Assembly (NCBI RefSeq): GCF_900089455.2
Contig: NZ_LT907988.1
Coordinates: 3,596,001 to 3,660,000 of the forward strand
Direction: 5' to 3'
DNA: 64,000 nucleotides
DNA from: Orrella dioscoreae
GTDB lineage: Bacteria > Pseudomonadota > Gammaproteobacteria > Burkholderiales > Burkholderiaceae_B
The position numbers and the translations under genes are program-made. Under the pieces are notes generated by a model, which saw only the letters and a list, made by a program, of their open reading frames with translations, had not been told where the DNA came from and did no database searches. Shown piece after piece: positions 51,001-59,316 of this stretch (position 1 is its first letter; every line of letters begins with the position of its first letter).

Positions 51001-51894
51001 ATGTCAGATCCCTACCCTGCTGCCGACGCGGACGCGTCGCGCCCCTCGAAATCCTCCAACAAATCCCTGCTGGATCGCGTGTTCCGGCGCCTGCGCCGCG
51101 AACCTGAAGATCGGGACAGCATCAAGGCCGCACTCGACTCCGCGCACGAACGCGACCTGATCGACGCCGAGTCCTACTCCATGATCAAGGGCGCGCTCGA
51201 CGTGTCCGAGAGCACGGTGTCCGACATCATGGTGCCGCGCTCGCGCATGGACATGCTGGACATCGCGCAGCCGCTGCCCTACCTCCTGTCCGCCATCATC
51301 GACGCTGCCCATTCGCGCTTCCCCGTCTATGAAGACGAGCGCGAGAACATCATCGGCATCCTGCTCGCGAAAGACCTGCTGCGTTGCATGCTCGAGCCCG
51401 ATCTCGACCTGCGCTCGCTGGTGCGCCCGGCCGTCTTCATCCCCGAGTCCAAGCGCCTGAACGTGCTGCTGCGCGAGTTCCGGATCAACCGCAACCACCT
51501 GGCCATCGTCATCGACGAGCACGGCGGCACCTCGGGCCTCATCACCATGGAAGACGTGCTCGAGCAGATCGTCGGCGACATCGAGGATGAATACGACGTC
51601 GATGGCGAACAGACCATCTTCCCGGAAAGCGACGCCAGCTGGCGCGTGACGGCCACCACCGACATCGATCACTTCAACGAGACGCTGAAGGCCGCGCTGC
51701 CGGAAGACGACTACGACACCGTGGGCGGCTGGCTGGCCGCCGAACTGGGCCGTATCCCGCGCCGCGGCGACACGGTCGAGCGCGATGGCCTGGCCATCGA
51801 GGTCGTGCGCGCCGACGCCCGCCGCGCCCTGTGGCTGCGCGTGCGCCGCAGCATCGTCACGCCGCCCGCCGACACCCCGTCGACCGAGTCGTGA
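51001..51894 (+). CDS. corC: CorC/HlyC-family protein with CBS domains
   Basis: 297 residues from ATG 51001. Two CBS motifs (SDIMVPRSRMDML, LVRPAVFIPESKRL) are followed by the CorC_HlyC transporter-associated domain (AIVIDEHGGTSGLITMEDVLEQIVGDIEDE, then the C-terminal FAD-like beta domain). Linked to Mg/Co efflux and membrane homeostasis in other bacteria. Its stop overlaps the lnt start by four bases. Confidence 0.94.
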   Translation: MSDPYPAADADASRPSKSSNKSLLDRVFRRLRREPEDRDSIKAALDSAHERDLIDAESYSMIKGALDVSESTVSDIMVPRSRMDMLDIAQPLPYLLSAIIDAAHSRFPVYEDERENIIGILLAKDLLRCMLEPDLDLRSLVRPAVFIPESKRLNVLLREFRINRNHLAIVIDEHGGTSGLITMEDVLEQIVGDIEDEYDVDGEQTIFPESDASWRVTATTDIDHFNETLKAALPEDDYDTVGGWLAAELGRIPRRGDTVERDGLAIEVVRADARRALWLRVRRSIVTPPADTPSTES

Positions 51895-53522
51895 GCGTGG
51901 CCCAGGCTGCCCGCGGACGCCTCGCGGTCGCTGGCGGCCTGCTCGCCGCCGGCATTCTCCACGCATTGAGCTTCGCCCCCGGCCCCCTGCCGGGGTGGCT
52001 GCTGCCCCTGCTGCATCTCGTCACCCTGGCCGTGCTGGTGCGCGCCAGCCTGACGGCCGCCACGCCGCGCCGCGCTGCCTGGGGTGGCTGGCTGTTCGGC
52101 CTGGGCATGTTCTGCACCGGCGTGTACTGGCTGTATATCAGCATGCACACCTACGGCTTCATGCCGGCGCCCCTCGCGGCGGGCGGCGTGCTGGCGCTCT
52201 CCGTCTATCTGGCCCTCTATCCCGCACTGGCCGCTGGCCTCACGCGCTGGCTGCTTGCGCCGGGCGCCGCCGCCAGCACGCCCCGCATCGCATTGACCTG
52301 GGCAGCGGCCTGGGCGGCGGGCGAATGGCTGCGCGCCACCGTCTTCACCGGCTTCCCCTGGCTCAACGCGGGCTACGCCCATGTCGACAGTCCGCTGGCC
52401 GGCTGGGCGTCCATCGTGGGCGTGCATGGCGTGGCATTCGCGGCGGCATTGTCCGCCGCCGCGCTGGCCCTGCTCTGGCCCGCGCTCGGCGCCGCAGGCC
52501 GCGACGGCGGCCCCCGCGTCATCGGCCTGCGCCATGGCGCGGCAGTGCTGGCCACGGGCATCGCCCTGGGCGGCTGGGGGCTGGCGCAGATCCAATGGTG
52601 GCGTCCCGCCGGCGAACCGCTGCGCACGCTGCTGGTCCAGGGCGCGGTCGACCAGAACGACAAGTTCGACCCCGCACGGCTGCAGGCAGGCCTGCAACGC
52701 CACCTGGCGCTGGCCGCCCGGCCCGCGCAGGATGCCGCGAATCCGCCCGCGCTCATCGTGCTGCCCGAGACCATCATGCCGGTCTTCCAGGACCGGCTGG
52801 CGCCGGCAGTCTGGCAGGCCTGGATCGACCTGGCCGGACAGCGCGACGCCGCCATCCTGATGGGCGCGCCCATCCATGCCCGCGCGGCGAACACCATCAC
52901 CAACAGCGTCATCCGCATCGATGGCGACACCGCCCTGGCCGACCTGCAGGCAGGCCAGCCCGGCCATCGCTACGACAAGCGCCACCTGGTGCCTTTCGGC
53001 GAGTTCATCCCGCCCGGCTTCCGCTGGTTCGTCGAGGCCATGTCCATTCCGCTGGGCGACTTCAACCGCGGCCCCGCCCGGCAGACGCCGTTCTCGGTGG
53101 ACGGCCAGCACGTCGCGCTGAACATCTGCTATGAGGACGTCTTCGGCGAAGAACTGCTGCCCGCCCTCTTCCCCGGCGACGATGGCTCGCCGGGCGCCAC
53201 GATCCTGGTGAACGTCAGCAACCTGGGCTGGTTCGGCGACTCCTGGGCCCTGCGCCAGCACCTGCAGATCGCGCGCCTGCGCACCCTGGAAACCGCCCGC
53301 CCCATGCTGCGCGCCACCAACACCGGGGCCACGGCCGTCATCGGCCCCGACGGCGTGGTGCAGGCTGAATTGCGCGCCATGCACGCAGGCACCCTGGACG
53401 TCTCGGTGCAAGGCACCAGCGGGCTCACGCCCTATGCCCGCGTGGGCAATGTTCCCGCAGTGGGCGGCATCGTGCTGATCCTGGCCTTTGCCGCCTGGCG
53501 CCGCCGCGCGCGCCATGGCTGA
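51891..53522 (+). CDS. lnt: Apolipoprotein N-acyltransferase
   Basis: 543 residues from GTG 51891, in a GTGA overlap with corC. Six or seven N-terminal membrane segments are followed by a periplasmic nitrilase domain. The catalytic triad is present: Glu in VLPETIMPVF, Lys in KRHLVPFGEF and Cys in LNICYEDVFG. It adds the third acyl chain to bacterial lipoproteins. Its end overlaps the next gene by eight bases. Confidence 0.96.
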   Translation: MSVAQAARGRLAVAGGLLAAGILHALSFAPGPLPGWLLPLLHLVTLAVLVRASLTAATPRRAAWGGWLFGLGMFCTGVYWLYISMHTYGFMPAPLAAGGVLALSVYLALYPALAAGLTRWLLAPGAAASTPRIALTWAAAWAAGEWLRATVFTGFPWLNAGYAHVDSPLAGWASIVGVHGVAFAAALSAAALALLWPALGAAGRDGGPRVIGLRHGAAVLATGIALGGWGLAQIQWWRPAGEPLRTLLVQGAVDQNDKFDPARLQAGLQRHLALAARPAQDAANPPALIVLPETIMPVFQDRLAPAVWQAWIDLAGQRDAAILMGAPIHARAANTITNSVIRIDGDTALADLQAGQPGHRYDKRHLVPFGEFIPPGFRWFVEAMSIPLGDFNRGPARQTPFSVDGQHVALNICYEDVFGEELLPALFPGDDGSPGATILVNVSNLGWFGDSWALRQHLQIARLRTLETARPMLRATNTGATAVIGPDGVVQAELRAMHAGTLDVSVQGTSGLTPYARVGNVPAVGGIVLILAFAAWRRRARHG

Positions 53523-54678
53523 CGACACCCCGCGCTATCGGCTGCAGATCATCGACAGCCTGGCCGAGGTCGATGCGGCCGACTGGGATGCCCTGGCCGC
53601 AACCGCCGGCTGCCTGCTCAGCCACGCGTTCCTGCACGGTCTGGAAGCGACCGGCTGCGTCGGCGAAGGCACCGGCTGGCTGCCGCGCCACGTCCTGCTG
53701 CGCGACGAGGCGGATGGCTCGCTGGCCGGCGCCGTGCCCCTGTACCTGAAGGGGCACTCCTATGGCGAATACGTCTTCGACTGGGCCTGGGCCGAGGCCT
53801 ACGAGCGCCACGGCCTGCGCTATTACCCCAAGTGGCTCAGCGCCATTCCCTTCACGCCCGTCGGCGGCACGCGGCTGCTGGCCCGAGATACCGCCACCCG
53901 CGACGCGCTGGCCCGCGCCCTGCCCGCCATCGCCGAGGAAAGCAGGCTGTCTTCGCTGCACGTGCTGTTTCCGCGCGAGGACGAAGCCCGTGCCCTGGCC
54001 GAGGCGGGCTGCATGCTGCGCGCGGACACGCAATTCCATTGGCGCAATGCGGGGTGGTCCGGTTTCGAGGATTTCCTGGCCAGCCTGTCCCAACCCAAGC
54101 GCAAGAAGATCCGCGCGGAACGCCGCAAGGTGCAGGAGGCTGGCGTCAGCACGCGCGTGGTGAGCGGCGGACAGATCACCCCCGAACAGTGGGCGTTCTT
54201 CTACACCTGCTACGCCGCCACTTATCGCCTGCGCGGCAACGATCCCTATCTGACGCCCGACTTCTTCACCCACCTGGGGCAGGCCCTGCCTGAACACTGC
54301 GTCATGGCCCTGGCGGAACGGGACGGCCGGCAGATCGCCGCCTGCCTGCTGCTGTCAGATATCGTGGAGGGGGAAAGACGGTTGTACGGCCGCTACTGGG
54401 GCGCCGTGGCCGACGTGCCCTGCCTGCATTTCGAGCTGTCGTACTACACGCCCATTGCCTGGGCGATTGCGCAAGGCGTGTCGGTCATCGAAGGGGGCGC
54501 GCAGGGTGAGCACAAGCTGGCGCGAGGATTCCTGCCTGTGCCGACACGATCGGCGCATTGGCTGGCGCATCCGGCGTTCGCGCAGGCCGTGGAGGATTTC
54601 CTGGAACGGGAGTCACGGGGGGTGGAGGCGTATGTGGCGGAGCTGGGCGGGCATTCGCCTTTCAAGCACGGCGCCTGA
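53515..54678 (+). CDS. FemAB-like GNAT-fold acyltransferase (DUF482 family)
   Basis: 387 residues from ATG 53515. The family pattern is clear: HAFLHGLEATGCVGEGTGW near the N-terminus, LYLKGHSYGEYVFDWAWA, YPKWLSAIPFTPVGGTRLL, QPKRKKIRAERRKVQEAG, and the C-terminal IEGGAQGEHKLARGFLPVPTRSAHW. The PF04339 family has a double GNAT fold and was linked to peptidoglycan-like aminoacyl transfer by similarity; the true substrate is unknown. Third gene of corC-lnt-femAB-like; a bidirectional terminator follows. Confidence 0.9.
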   Translation: MADDTPRYRLQIIDSLAEVDAADWDALAATAGCLLSHAFLHGLEATGCVGEGTGWLPRHVLLRDEADGSLAGAVPLYLKGHSYGEYVFDWAWAEAYERHGLRYYPKWLSAIPFTPVGGTRLLARDTATRDALARALPAIAEESRLSSLHVLFPREDEARALAEAGCMLRADTQFHWRNAGWSGFEDFLASLSQPKRKKIRAERRKVQEAGVSTRVVSGGQITPEQWAFFYTCYAATYRLRGNDPYLTPDFFTHLGQALPEHCVMALAERDGRQIAACLLLSDIVEGERRLYGRYWGAVADVPCLHFELSYYTPIAWAIAQGVSVIEGGAQGEHKLARGFLPVPTRSAHWLAHPAFAQAVEDFLERESRGVEAYVAELGGHSPFKHGA

Positions 54679-54702
54679 CAGACCCGGATCCTCGACACGC
54701 AA

Positions 54703-54730
54703 AAAATACGCGCCGACGGGCGCGTATTTT
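54703..54730. terminator. Bidirectional terminator
   Basis: AAAATACGCGC and GCGCGTATTTT pair with a six-base loop; A-run and T-run on opposite sides serve the acyltransferase gene (plus) and the SDR gene (minus). Confidence 0.9.
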
Positions 54731-54759
54731 CTTGGGGCAGACCTGATCCTCGGCCGCGC

Positions 54760-55500
54760 TCAGCTCATGTACACGCCACCATTCATATCGTAGTTCGCCC
54801 CCGTCACGAAAGCGGCTTCATCCGACGCCAGCCAGGCGCACAGCGCGGCCAGCTCATCCGGCCGCCCCAGGCGGCGCACGGGGATGCTCTCGGTCAGGCG
54901 GTCGAGCATGGCGGGCGGGAAGGCGCTGATCGTCGCATTGGCGATGAAACCCGGCGACACCGCGTTCACCGTCACGCCGCGCGCCGCCACTTCCTGCGCC
55001 AGCGAGCGCGTGAAACCCAGCACCGCGCCCTTGGCGGTGGCATAGTTGATCTGGCCGATCTGGCCTTTCTCGGCCGCCACCGCACCGATATTGATGATGC
55101 GGCCCCAGCCGCGTTCGGCCATGCGGTCCACCACCTGCTTGGTGATGTTGAAGAGCGTGTCCAGGTTGCTGCGCAACACGGCCGACCAGTCGTCATGCGT
55201 CATCTGCTTGAACAGCATGTCGCGCGAGGTGCCGGCATTGTTCACCAGCACGTCGATCTCGCCGATCTCGCGGCGTACCTTTTCGAACGCGGCCTGGGTC
55301 GACTCCCAGTCGGTGGCGTCGCCTTCCGACGCCACGAAGTTGAAACCCAGGGCCTTCTGCTCGCGCAGCCAGGCCACGCGGCGCTTGGAGCTGGGGCCGC
55401 AGCCCGCCACCACCTGGTGGCCGCCGCGGGCCAGCGCCTGGCAGATGGCGGTGCCGGTGTTTCCCATTCCGCTGGTCACGTAGGCGATACGCAAAGTCAT
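54760..55500 (-). CDS. PhaB-like short-chain dehydrogenase lacking the catalytic serine
   Basis: 246 residues from ATG 55500 (MTLRIAYVTSGMGNTG). Overall the protein follows acetoacetyl-CoA reductase PhaB (VVAGCGPSSKRR, WLREQKALGFNF, VNNAGTSRDMLFKQMT, ending TGANYDMNGGVYMS). Two deviations: the NADP loop TGGMGGIG reads TSGMGNTG, and the catalytic Ser preceding YxxxK is Ala (INIGAVAAEKG versus INISSVNGQKG in PhaB, from memory); Tyr and Lys (NYATAK) remain. Activity may be weak or different. It lies 25 bp after a CitMHS transporter gene on the same strand. Confidence 0.88.
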   Translation of the reverse strand: MTLRIAYVTSGMGNTGTAICQALARGGHQVVAGCGPSSKRRVAWLREQKALGFNFVASEGDATDWESTQAAFEKVRREIGEIDVLVNNAGTSRDMLFKQMTHDDWSAVLRSNLDTLFNITKQVVDRMAERGWGRIINIGAVAAEKGQIGQINYATAKGAVLGFTRSLAQEVAARGVTVNAVSPGFIANATISAFPPAMLDRLTESIPVRRLGRPDELAALCAWLASDEAAFVTGANYDMNGGVYMS

Positions 55501-55525
55501 GATGGATCTCCTTGGAAGGCAGTGA

Positions 55526-56860
55526 TCAGGCGGCGGCGCCATAGAGGGGGAAGAGCGAGAGGGCGAGGCCGGCGAACATCATGACCAGGCAGACCAGCAC
55601 GGCCCACTTGAGCGTGAAGCGCTGGTGATCGCCGAAATCCACGGCGGCCATGCCGACCAGCAGGTAGGTCGAGGGCACCAGCGGGCTCAGCAGGTGCACG
55701 GGCTGGCCGATCAGCGAGGCGCGCGCCATTTCCACGGGCGAGATGCCATAGCCCTGCGCGGCTTCGCTCAGGATGGGCAGCACGCCGAAATAGAAGGCAT
55801 CGTTGGACATGAAGAACGTGAAAGGCATGCTGACCACGGCGGTGATGACGGCCAGGTAAGGCCCCATCGCATCCGGGATGATGGCCAGCAGGCTGCGCGA
55901 CATGGCCTCGACCATACCGGTGCCCGAGAGGATGCCGGTGAAGATGCCCGCGGCGAAGATCAGCGCAACCACCGACAGCACGTTGCCGGCGTGATGCGCC
56001 ACGCGGCGGCGCTGTTCGGCCAGGTCGGGGTAGTTGATCAGCAGCGCCACGGCGAAGCCGATCATGAAGAGCACCGGCAGGGGCAGCACGCCCATCACCA
56101 GGCTTATCATCAGGACCAGCGTCAGGCCGGCATTCACCCACAGCAGCTTGGGACGGCGCAATTCCTCGTCGACCTCCATGGCCGGCAGGTTGCGCACGGT
56201 TTCCTCGTCGTAGCTGCCGGCCGACATGCCCGGCAGCGTCACCTTGCCCAGTCGGCGGCGTTCGCGCAGGCCCAGGTAGACCGACAGCGCCAGGATGGCC
56301 AGGATGCTCGCGCCCATCGCGGGCACCAGCGGCACGAACACGTCGGCCGGATCCACGTGCAGCGCGCTGGCGGCGCGGGCCGTCGGACCGCCCCAGGGCG
56401 TCAGGTTCATGACGCCGCTCGACAGCATGGCCAGACAGGTCATGTTCAGCGCGTTCATCTTCAGGCGGCGGTAAAGCGGCAGCATCGAGGCCACGACGAT
56501 CATGTAGGTGGTCGAGCCATCGCCATCCAGGGAGATCATCAAGGCCAGCACCGTGGTGCCCACGACGATACGCAGCGGATCGCCCTTCACGATGCGCAGG
56601 ATGCGGCCGACGATGGGGTCGAAGAGGCCCGCGTCGATCATCACGCCGAAGTAAAGGATGGCGAACATCAGCATGACGCCCGTGGGCGCGATCTTGCGCA
56701 GGCCGTCCAGCATCATGTCGCCCATGCCGGCATGGAAACCGCCGATCAGCGCGAAGATGATGGGCACCAGCACCAGGGCGACAAGCGGCGACAGGCGTTT
56801 CATCATGATCAGCGTCATGAACGCGATCACCATGCCGAAGCCGAGCAGGGTCAGGACCAT
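55526..56860 (-). CDS. CitMHS-family citrate/metal transporter
   Basis: 444-residue inner-membrane secondary transporter with about twelve hydrophobic segments. Family motifs: SLDGDGSTTYMIVVASML, LTPWGGPTARAA and FFMSNDAFYFGVLPI. CitMHS proteins import citrate with a divalent metal and protons. It is followed by the PhaB-like gene and is divergent from a TctD/TctE-like two-component system 298 bp away, which is its most likely regulator. Confidence 0.94.
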   Translation of the reverse strand: MVLTLLGFGMVIAFMTLIMMKRLSPLVALVLVPIIFALIGGFHAGMGDMMLDGLRKIAPTGVMLMFAILYFGVMIDAGLFDPIVGRILRIVKGDPLRIVVGTTVLALMISLDGDGSTTYMIVVASMLPLYRRLKMNALNMTCLAMLSSGVMNLTPWGGPTARAASALHVDPADVFVPLVPAMGASILAILALSVYLGLRERRRLGKVTLPGMSAGSYDEETVRNLPAMEVDEELRRPKLLWVNAGLTLVLMISLVMGVLPLPVLFMIGFAVALLINYPDLAEQRRRVAHHAGNVLSVVALIFAAGIFTGILSGTGMVEAMSRSLLAIIPDAMGPYLAVITAVVSMPFTFFMSNDAFYFGVLPILSEAAQGYGISPVEMARASLIGQPVHLLSPLVPSTYLLVGMAAVDFGDHQRFTLKWAVLVCLVMMFAGLALSLFPLYGAAA

Positions 56861-56960
56861 GGGGGGGTATCTCCAGTGTTTATGTTCTTGTGTGCCGGCC
56901 GGAGACCGGCAGCGCCGGCAAGATTAGGGACGAAACCTGTCGCCCACCTGTCGTATGTGG

Positions 56961-57114
56961 GCCCCCACGCCGCGCCTTCGGCTTGCTGCCCCCCAAGGGG
57001 GCGCTTTTTCCCTTGGGGCGGCCCGGCGGAGAAAAAAGCCCCCACGCCGCGCCTTCGGCTTGCTGCCCCCCAAGGGGGCGCTTTTTCCCTTGGGGCGGCC
57101 CGGCGGGAAAAAGA
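56961..57114. repeat. Two tandem 77-bp repeats with internal stem-loop
   Basis: Two near-identical copies (56961-57037 and 57038-57114) start GCCCCCACGCCGCGCCTTCG and end CCCGGCGG followed by an A-run. Each holds CCCCAAGG and CCTTGGGG as an inverted repeat around GGGCGCTTTTTC. They occupy the 5' region between the CitMHS and response-regulator genes. The unit looks like a dispersed intergenic repeat of this bacterial group, here duplicated. Confidence 0.88.
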
Positions 57115-57158
57115 CCCTGCCAACGAAGTAGTCAAAGCGCTGTGCGACAATTTTCGGC

Positions 57159-57875
57159 ATGCGCATACTGGTCATCGAAGACGACGAGGACTTGGCCGAC
57201 GCCCTGGTGCGCCGGCTGCGGCGCATTGGCCATGCGGTCGACTGGCAGCACGACGGCCTGTCCGCGGGCAGCGTCCTGGAGTACGAGCACTTCGACCTGG
57301 TGGTGCTGGATGTCGGCTTGCCGCGGCTCTCCGGCATCGACCTGCTGCGTCGCCTGCGCGAGCGCGGCGACCGCACGCCCGTGCTGATGCTGACGGCGCG
57401 CGCCGACATCGAAGACCGCGTGCATGCCCTGGACATCGGCGCCGACGACTATCTCGCCAAGCCCTTCGATTTCCGCGAACTGGAAGCCCGCTGCCGCGCG
57501 CTGATGCGCCGTCCCAACGGGCAGACCACCGAGACCCAGCGCTTCGGCAACCTCGCCATCGATGGCGCGGCGCGCCAGATCATCATCGATGGCAAGCGCC
57601 AGGACCTGCCCAACCGCGAATACAGCCTGCTGGAAATCCTGGTGGGCGCGCTGGGCCGTGTCGTCAGCAAGGACGAGATCTCCCGCCGGCTCTTCGGCTT
57701 CGACGACGAAGCCGGTCCCAATGCCATCGAGGTCTACATCGGCAGGCTGCGCCGGAAACTCGAGGGCACCCCGCTGCGCATCGAGACCCAGCGCGGGTCC
57801 GGCTACCTGGCGTCGCTGCGCGAGGATGGCCGCGAAGGCGCCGGCCACGACGCAGCGCCCTCCCCGCTTTCCTGA
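57159..57875 (+). CDS. OmpR-family response regulator (TctD-like)
   Basis: 238 residues. Receiver domain with acidic pair EDDEDL, phosphorylated Asp in LVVLDVGLPRLSG, and Lys in LAKPFDFRELEAR; C-terminal winged helix (LPNREYSLLEILVGALGRVVSKDEIS, YIGRLRRKLEG). Four bases separate its stop from the kinase start. Divergent from CitMHS, which it probably activates. Confidence 0.94.
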   Translation: MRILVIEDDEDLADALVRRLRRIGHAVDWQHDGLSAGSVLEYEHFDLVVLDVGLPRLSGIDLLRRLRERGDRTPVLMLTARADIEDRVHALDIGADDYLAKPFDFRELEARCRALMRRPNGQTTETQRFGNLAIDGAARQIIIDGKRQDLPNREYSLLEILVGALGRVVSKDEISRRLFGFDDEAGPNAIEVYIGRLRRKLEGTPLRIETQRGSGYLASLREDGREGAGHDAAPSPLS

Positions 57876-57879
57876 CACC

Positions 57880-59316
57880 ATGGCCACCGCTGCCGCGCCC
57901 ATCGCCATGCGCCCGCCCGGCCCCTCCATCCGCCGACGCCTGCTGCTGCCGCTCGTGATGCTCTTCATGGTCGGCATGGCCGCGCTGTACTGGGGGGTGC
58001 GCGGGTATGCCAACCAGGCGGCCAACACCTCCTTCGACTACCTGCTGCGCGCCTCGGCCCTATCGCTGAGCGACAGCCTGCAACTGGTGCGCGGCCAGTG
58101 GCAGATGGACATGCCTTACGCCGCACTGGCGCTGCTGTCCCAGGCGCCGCGCGACCGCGTGTTCTATCGGGTGACGGACATCCACGGCAAGCGCATCACC
58201 GGCTATGCCGACCTGCCTGCGCCACCCAGCCGCCCTCGCCTCGATGGCGACATGCAGGTCTACGACGCGCCCTACCGCGGCGAAATGGTGCGCTTCATGG
58301 CCTTGCGCCGCCAGGTGGCCGGCCCCGAGGCCTCTGCTGGCGCCATCGTCGAAGTCGGCCAGACCCGGCAGGCGCGCGACGCGCTGGCGGAAGACATCCT
58401 GTGGCGGGCGACGGTGCTGCTCATCCTTTTCACCGCCGCCGTGCTGGCGCTGGTGTGGTGGGGCGTGTATCGGTCCCTGCGGCCCGTCGCGCGGATCGAG
58501 CGGGAACTCGCCACGCGCGACGCCTCGGAACTGCAGGCCATCGCCACGCCGGTGCCGGTGGAACTGGAACAGCTGGTGCGCACGCTGGACGGCTTCATGG
58601 CGCGCCTGTCCACCAACCTGGACACCTTGCGGCTCTTCATCGCCGAGGCCGCGCATCAATTGCGCACGCCCCTGGCCGCGCTGCGCGCGCAAGTCCAGGT
58701 GGCGCTGGACGAGGACGACCCCGCCGAACAACGGCGCAGCCTGCAAGCCGTGCTGCGCAACGCGGAAAGGCTGTCGCGGCTGGTCAACCAGCTGCTGAGC
58801 GACGCCAGCGTGAATCACCGCAGCAGCCTGCAACGCTATGAAGCCGTGGACCTCCTGGCCATCCTGCGCCAGGCCCTGCACGAGAGCGTGCCGCAGGCCG
58901 ACCCGCAGCCGGACGTGAGCCTGCAGGCGCCTGCCGCCAGCGACGGGCCTCCCATGCTGCAAGGCGATGCCCTGATGCTGCGCGAGGCCTTCAAGAACCT
59001 CATCGACAATGCCCTGCGCCACGGCAGGCGCCACGGCGACGGCGCCGCCCCCTGCGTGCGCGTCAGCCTGTTGCGCGACGGCGCCCAATGGTGCGTGACG
59101 ATCTCGGACGACGGCCCCGGCATTCCCGCCGCGCAGGCGCACACCATCTTCGAACGCTTCGTGCGCGGCCCGCAGGCGCGCAGCGAAGGGGCCGGCCTGG
59201 GGCTCGCCATCGTGCAACGCGTGGTGCGGAGCCACGGTGGCAGCATCGACCTCAGCAACCGCCCCGGCGGCGGCCTGGACGTCTGCGTGCGATTGCCTGG
59301 GGGCCTGACGACATGA
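57880..59316 (+). CDS. Sensor histidine kinase (TctE-like)
   Basis: 478 residues from ATG 57880. Two membrane segments (about residues 26-43 and 183-203) bracket a periplasmic sensor domain of about 140 residues. A HAMP-like linker leads to the H-box (FIAEAAHQLRTPLAALRAQ) and the ATPase domain with N-box NLIDNALRHG, G1 DDGPGIP, F-box FERFVRG and G2 GAGLGLAIV. The sensor domain is of the TctE type, so a carboxylate ligand is likely. Stop overlaps the next start by four bases. Confidence 0.94.
   Translation: MATAAAPIAMRPPGPSIRRRLLLPLVMLFMVGMAALYWGVRGYANQAANTSFDYLLRASALSLSDSLQLVRGQWQMDMPYAALALLSQAPRDRVFYRVTDIHGKRITGYADLPAPPSRPRLDGDMQVYDAPYRGEMVRFMALRRQVAGPEASAGAIVEVGQTRQARDALAEDILWRATVLLILFTAAVLALVWWGVYRSLRPVARIERELATRDASELQAIATPVPVELEQLVRTLDGFMARLSTNLDTLRLFIAEAAHQLRTPLAALRAQVQVALDEDDPAEQRRSLQAVLRNAERLSRLVNQLLSDASVNHRSSLQRYEAVDLLAILRQALHESVPQADPQPDVSLQAPAASDGPPMLQGDALMLREAFKNLIDNALRHGRRHGDGAAPCVRVSLLRDGAQWCVTISDDGPGIPAAQAHTIFERFVRGPQARSEGAGLGLAIVQRVVRSHGGSIDLSNRPGGGLDVCVRLPGGLTT

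Noticed and set aside
56851-57150. A 99-codon minus-strand frame across the tandem repeats
   Set aside because: It translates the 77-bp repeats into Arg/Pro/Ala-rich sequence and has no independent support.
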